Below are positions 4,509-6,155 of a stretch of 6,155 nucleotides of DNA, piece by piece. This DNA comes from CAZHHM01 sp964532225. Lineage in GTDB: Bacteria; Margulisbacteria; WOR-1; JAKLHX01. Under the pieces are notes generated by a model. The model saw only the letters and a program-made list of their open reading frames with translations. It was not told the origin of the DNA and did not search any database. The stretch's first letter is position 1; each line of letters starts with the position of its first letter. Location of the stretch: assembly GCA_964532225.1 (NCBI GenBank), contig CAZHHM010000041.1, forward strand, positions 1 to 6,155. Direction: 5' to 3'. The position numbers and the translations under genes are program-made.

Positions 4509-5707
4509 ATCACTTTCACGAACTTCCTTTTGCCGACACTCAGGATAAGTTCGCCTTTCGGGGATATTTTCACGGCCTCGTCGGTCACTTTTTCTTCGTT
4601 AAGTTTCACGCCACCGCCTTTTATCATCCTTTTAGCTTCACCGCCCGACTCAAGGAGCCCGGACATGACGATAAGCTTTGTTACGGATATTGAACCGCCC
4701 TCAAGGTCTGATGTTTTCAGCTTGAACACAGGCATATCCTCAGGCAGTTTGTTCTGTCCGAAAACCGACTCGAACTCTGCCTCCGCGGCATCCGCAGCCT
4801 TATGGTCGTAGAAATGCCTTACGAATATCTTGCCAAGGCCTTTTTTTACTTCTTTTGGATGGAGCGAACCGTTCTTAAGGCCTTCTTTTATGCCGTTGAT
4901 GCCGGCTGCAGAGGTGTCGGTCAGGAGCTCATAATATTTAAGCATCATCTCGTCCGGTATCGACATGGTCTTGCCGAATATCTCCTTTGGACTTTCGGTA
5001 AAGCCGATATAGTTGTTAAGGCTCTTGCTCATCTTCATTTTTCCGTCGGTGCCTTCAAGGAGCGGCATGGTGATCACGACCTGCGGTCCCTGCCCGTACG
5101 CTTTCTGAAGCTCCCTTCCTACAAGAAGGTTGAATATCTGGTCATGTCCGCCAAGCTCGACATCCGCCTTTATCTCTACGGAATCATAACCCTGCATCAG
5201 CGGATAAAGGAACTCGACCATGCTTATCTCCCTGTTCTCCTTGAACCTTTCTTTAAAGTCCCCTCTTTCGAGCATTCTGGCCACCGAATACTGGGACATG
5301 AGCTTCATCACTTCGGGAAGGCCCATTTTAGACAGCCATTTGCTGTTGTAGACGACCTCGGTCCTGCTCTTGTCGAGTATCCTGAACACCTGTTCCTGAT
5401 AGGTCTTTGCGTTCTTTTTGACAACTTCCTCGGAAAGCGGCTTTCTTGTCTCGTTCTTTCCCGAAGGGTCGCCTATCATTCCGGTGAAGTCGCCGATCAA
5501 AAATACTACCATATGGCCAAGGTCCTGGAACGCTCTCAGTTTCCTGAGCACGACCATATGGCCGAGGTGAAGGTCAGGAGCCGAAGGGTCGGCGCCCCAT
5601 TTGACGCGCAGAGGTTTTCCGGACGAGAGCCTTTTGAGAAGGTCCTCTTCGCCGACAAAATCCACGGTCCCGCGCTTCAGTATCTCTATCTGCTCTTTTG
5701 CGTTCAT
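4499..5707 (-). CDS. tyrS: Tyrosyl-tRNA synthetase, TyrS type 2 (TyrZ-like)
   Basis: This class I synthetase attaches tyrosine to tRNA-Tyr in the cytoplasm. The 402-residue length and block KWGADPSAPDLHLGH (36-50) with FLIGDFTGMIGDPSGK (69-84) are of the second TyrRS subtype rather than the E. coli TyrS type. The HIGH motif is HLGH (47-50) and the KMSKS loop is exact at 225-229. The SVARMLERGDFKERF region (141-155) and YPLMQGYDS (168-176) are typical. Residues about 337-402 form the C-terminal S4 RNA-binding domain. One departure: the block usually written ELGGTDQ reads ELGGHDQ here, His at 188. The start shares ATGA with the aroB stop, and only a weak GGGTG precedes it, so translation is probably coupled to aroB. 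It overlaps ispF by ten bases at its end. Confidence 0.97.
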   Translation of the reverse strand: MNAKEQIEILKRGTVDFVGEEDLLKRLSSGKPLRVKWGADPSAPDLHLGHMVVLRKLRAFQDLGHMVVFLIGDFTGMIGDPSGKNETRKPLSEEVVKKNAKTYQEQVFRILDKSRTEVVYNSKWLSKMGLPEVMKLMSQYSVARMLERGDFKERFKENREISMVEFLYPLMQGYDSVEIKADVELGGHDQIFNLLVGRELQKAYGQGPQVVITMPLLEGTDGKMKMSKSLNNYIGFTESPKEIFGKTMSIPDEMMLKYYELLTDTSAAGINGIKEGLKNGSLHPKEVKKGLGKIFVRHFYDHKAADAAEAEFESVFGQNKLPEDMPVFKLKTSDLEGGSISVTKLIVMSGLLESGGEAKRMIKGGGVKLNEEKVTDEAVKISPKGELILSVGKRKFVKVICE

Positions 5708-6155
5708 TTAGCACCCATGCTTTTTAAGGTCTCGCGCAATACTTTGACAGGAACATCGTTCCTCATTACGGCACTTCCTATGGCCTTCGGAAGAACGAAC
5801 ACGATCTTGCCGTCCTTCACTTTTTTATCAAGGATGAGCCGCGCGATGATATCCTCGGTGTCGAGACCTTTTATAGCCGTAGGCAGATTGCACGCGCCGA
5901 TGAGCTTTTCTATCCTTTCGGCCGTTGCCTGGCCCGTTATCCTCATTTTTGCCGCGATACGGGCGACCGCTATCATGCCGAGAGCGACGCCCTCGCCGTG
6001 TGTCACGCCTTTGTAATCGTTCAGGGATTCTACCGCATGGCCGATAGTATGGCCGAAATTGAGAAGGTGGCGGAGCCCCTTCTTTTCGAAAGGGTCCGCG
6101 ATGACGACTTTTGCCTTTATCGCGGCAGACCTTGCGACAATGTTCTCCCAGATGT
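5704..6155 (-). CDS. aroB: 3-dehydroquinate synthase AroB, C-terminal part (runs off right edge)
   Basis: AroB converts DAHP to 3-dehydroquinate, the second step of the shikimate pathway, using NAD+ and a divalent metal. The reading frame stays open to the right edge, giving 150 codons of a protein usually about 350 long; the N-terminal NAD-binding half is outside. Visible blocks are RSAAIKAKVVIADPFEKKG (about 6130-6074), LNFGHTIGHAVE (about 6060-6025), THGEGVALGM (6003-5974) and DKKVKDGKIVFVLPKAIG near the end. The two metal-binding His residues are kept, in FGHT (codon 6051-6049) and THGE (codon 6000-5998), 17 residues apart as in E. coli. A GTG at 6006 is an internal Val codon, not a start. 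The TGA overlaps the tyrS ATG as ATGA, so the two are one operon. Confidence 0.96.
   Translation of the reverse strand, partial: IWENIVARSAAIKAKVVIADPFEKKGLRHLLNFGHTIGHAVESLNDYKGVTHGEGVALGMIAVARIAAKMRITGQATAERIEKLIGACNLPTAIKGLDTEDIIARLILDKKVKDGKIVFVLPKAIGSAVMRNDVPVKVLRETLKSMGAK

Noticed and set aside
5509..5570. Near-identical CCATATGGCC copies in tyrS
   Set aside because: They encode LGHMVV twice (48-53 and 63-68), one from the HIGH motif and one from the usual FQDLGH block; similarity is best explained by protein constraint and chance.
5704..6006. aroB starting at the GTG at 6006
   Set aside because: The frame continues upstream to the window edge with conserved AroB motifs, so this GTG is an internal Val codon in GVTHGEG.
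4802..6016. Long plus-strand open frame (404 codons)
   Set aside because: It lies antisense to tyrS and aroB, both certain by motif, and its translation shows no domain or plausible composition. It arises from codon bias on the opposite strand.

Overview
The window is bacterial and about half G+C by eye. Every gene I can support is on the minus strand, so transcription runs from right to left. The gene content (shikimate pathway, the MEP isoprenoid pathway, DXP-independent-looking PdxJ, a secreted RlpA-like wall protein) suggests a diderm or similarly walled, free-living bacterium. No sequence here fixes the phylum. The small orphan proteins and an AAAGT/AAAGGC-type simple repeat inside a coding region remind me of uncultivated candidate phyla such as Margulisbacteria/Saganbacteria or Omnitrophica, but this is only an impression.

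Right part (6155 to 2855): a tight run of four genes, aroB (3' part only), tyrS, ispF and an rlpA-like gene. Junctions are ATGA (4 bases shared), a 10-base overlap, and a 4-base gap, so these are very likely one transcript whose promoter lies beyond the right edge. They serve aromatic amino-acid synthesis, tyrosine charging, isoprenoid precursor synthesis and cell-wall handling. The RlpA-like protein has a signal peptide, a previously unrecognised tandem duplication of about 105 residues, and a C-terminal double-psi beta-barrel with the expected His and Asp.

Middle part (2780 to 1069): three small genes of unknown function (162, 170 and 179 residues). All three proteins start Met-Arg-Ile/Leu. 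The 162-residue gene has its own sigma-28-like promoter candidate and good ribosome binding site, and is closed by a strong intrinsic terminator at 2177-2208. The 170- and 179-residue genes follow as a pair, joined by a perfect AGGAGG that also encodes the last two codons of the first. This trio is the most likely place for undescribed biology.

Left part (1031 to 1): pdxJ (vitamin B6 synthesis), with an unusual Lys/Arg/Ser/Val-rich insertion encoded by a degenerate 6-8 base repeat, overlaps by 11 bases the start of a GAF-domain protein that runs off the left edge. No tRNA, rRNA, CRISPR array or insertion sequence was seen, and no gene on the plus strand is credible.
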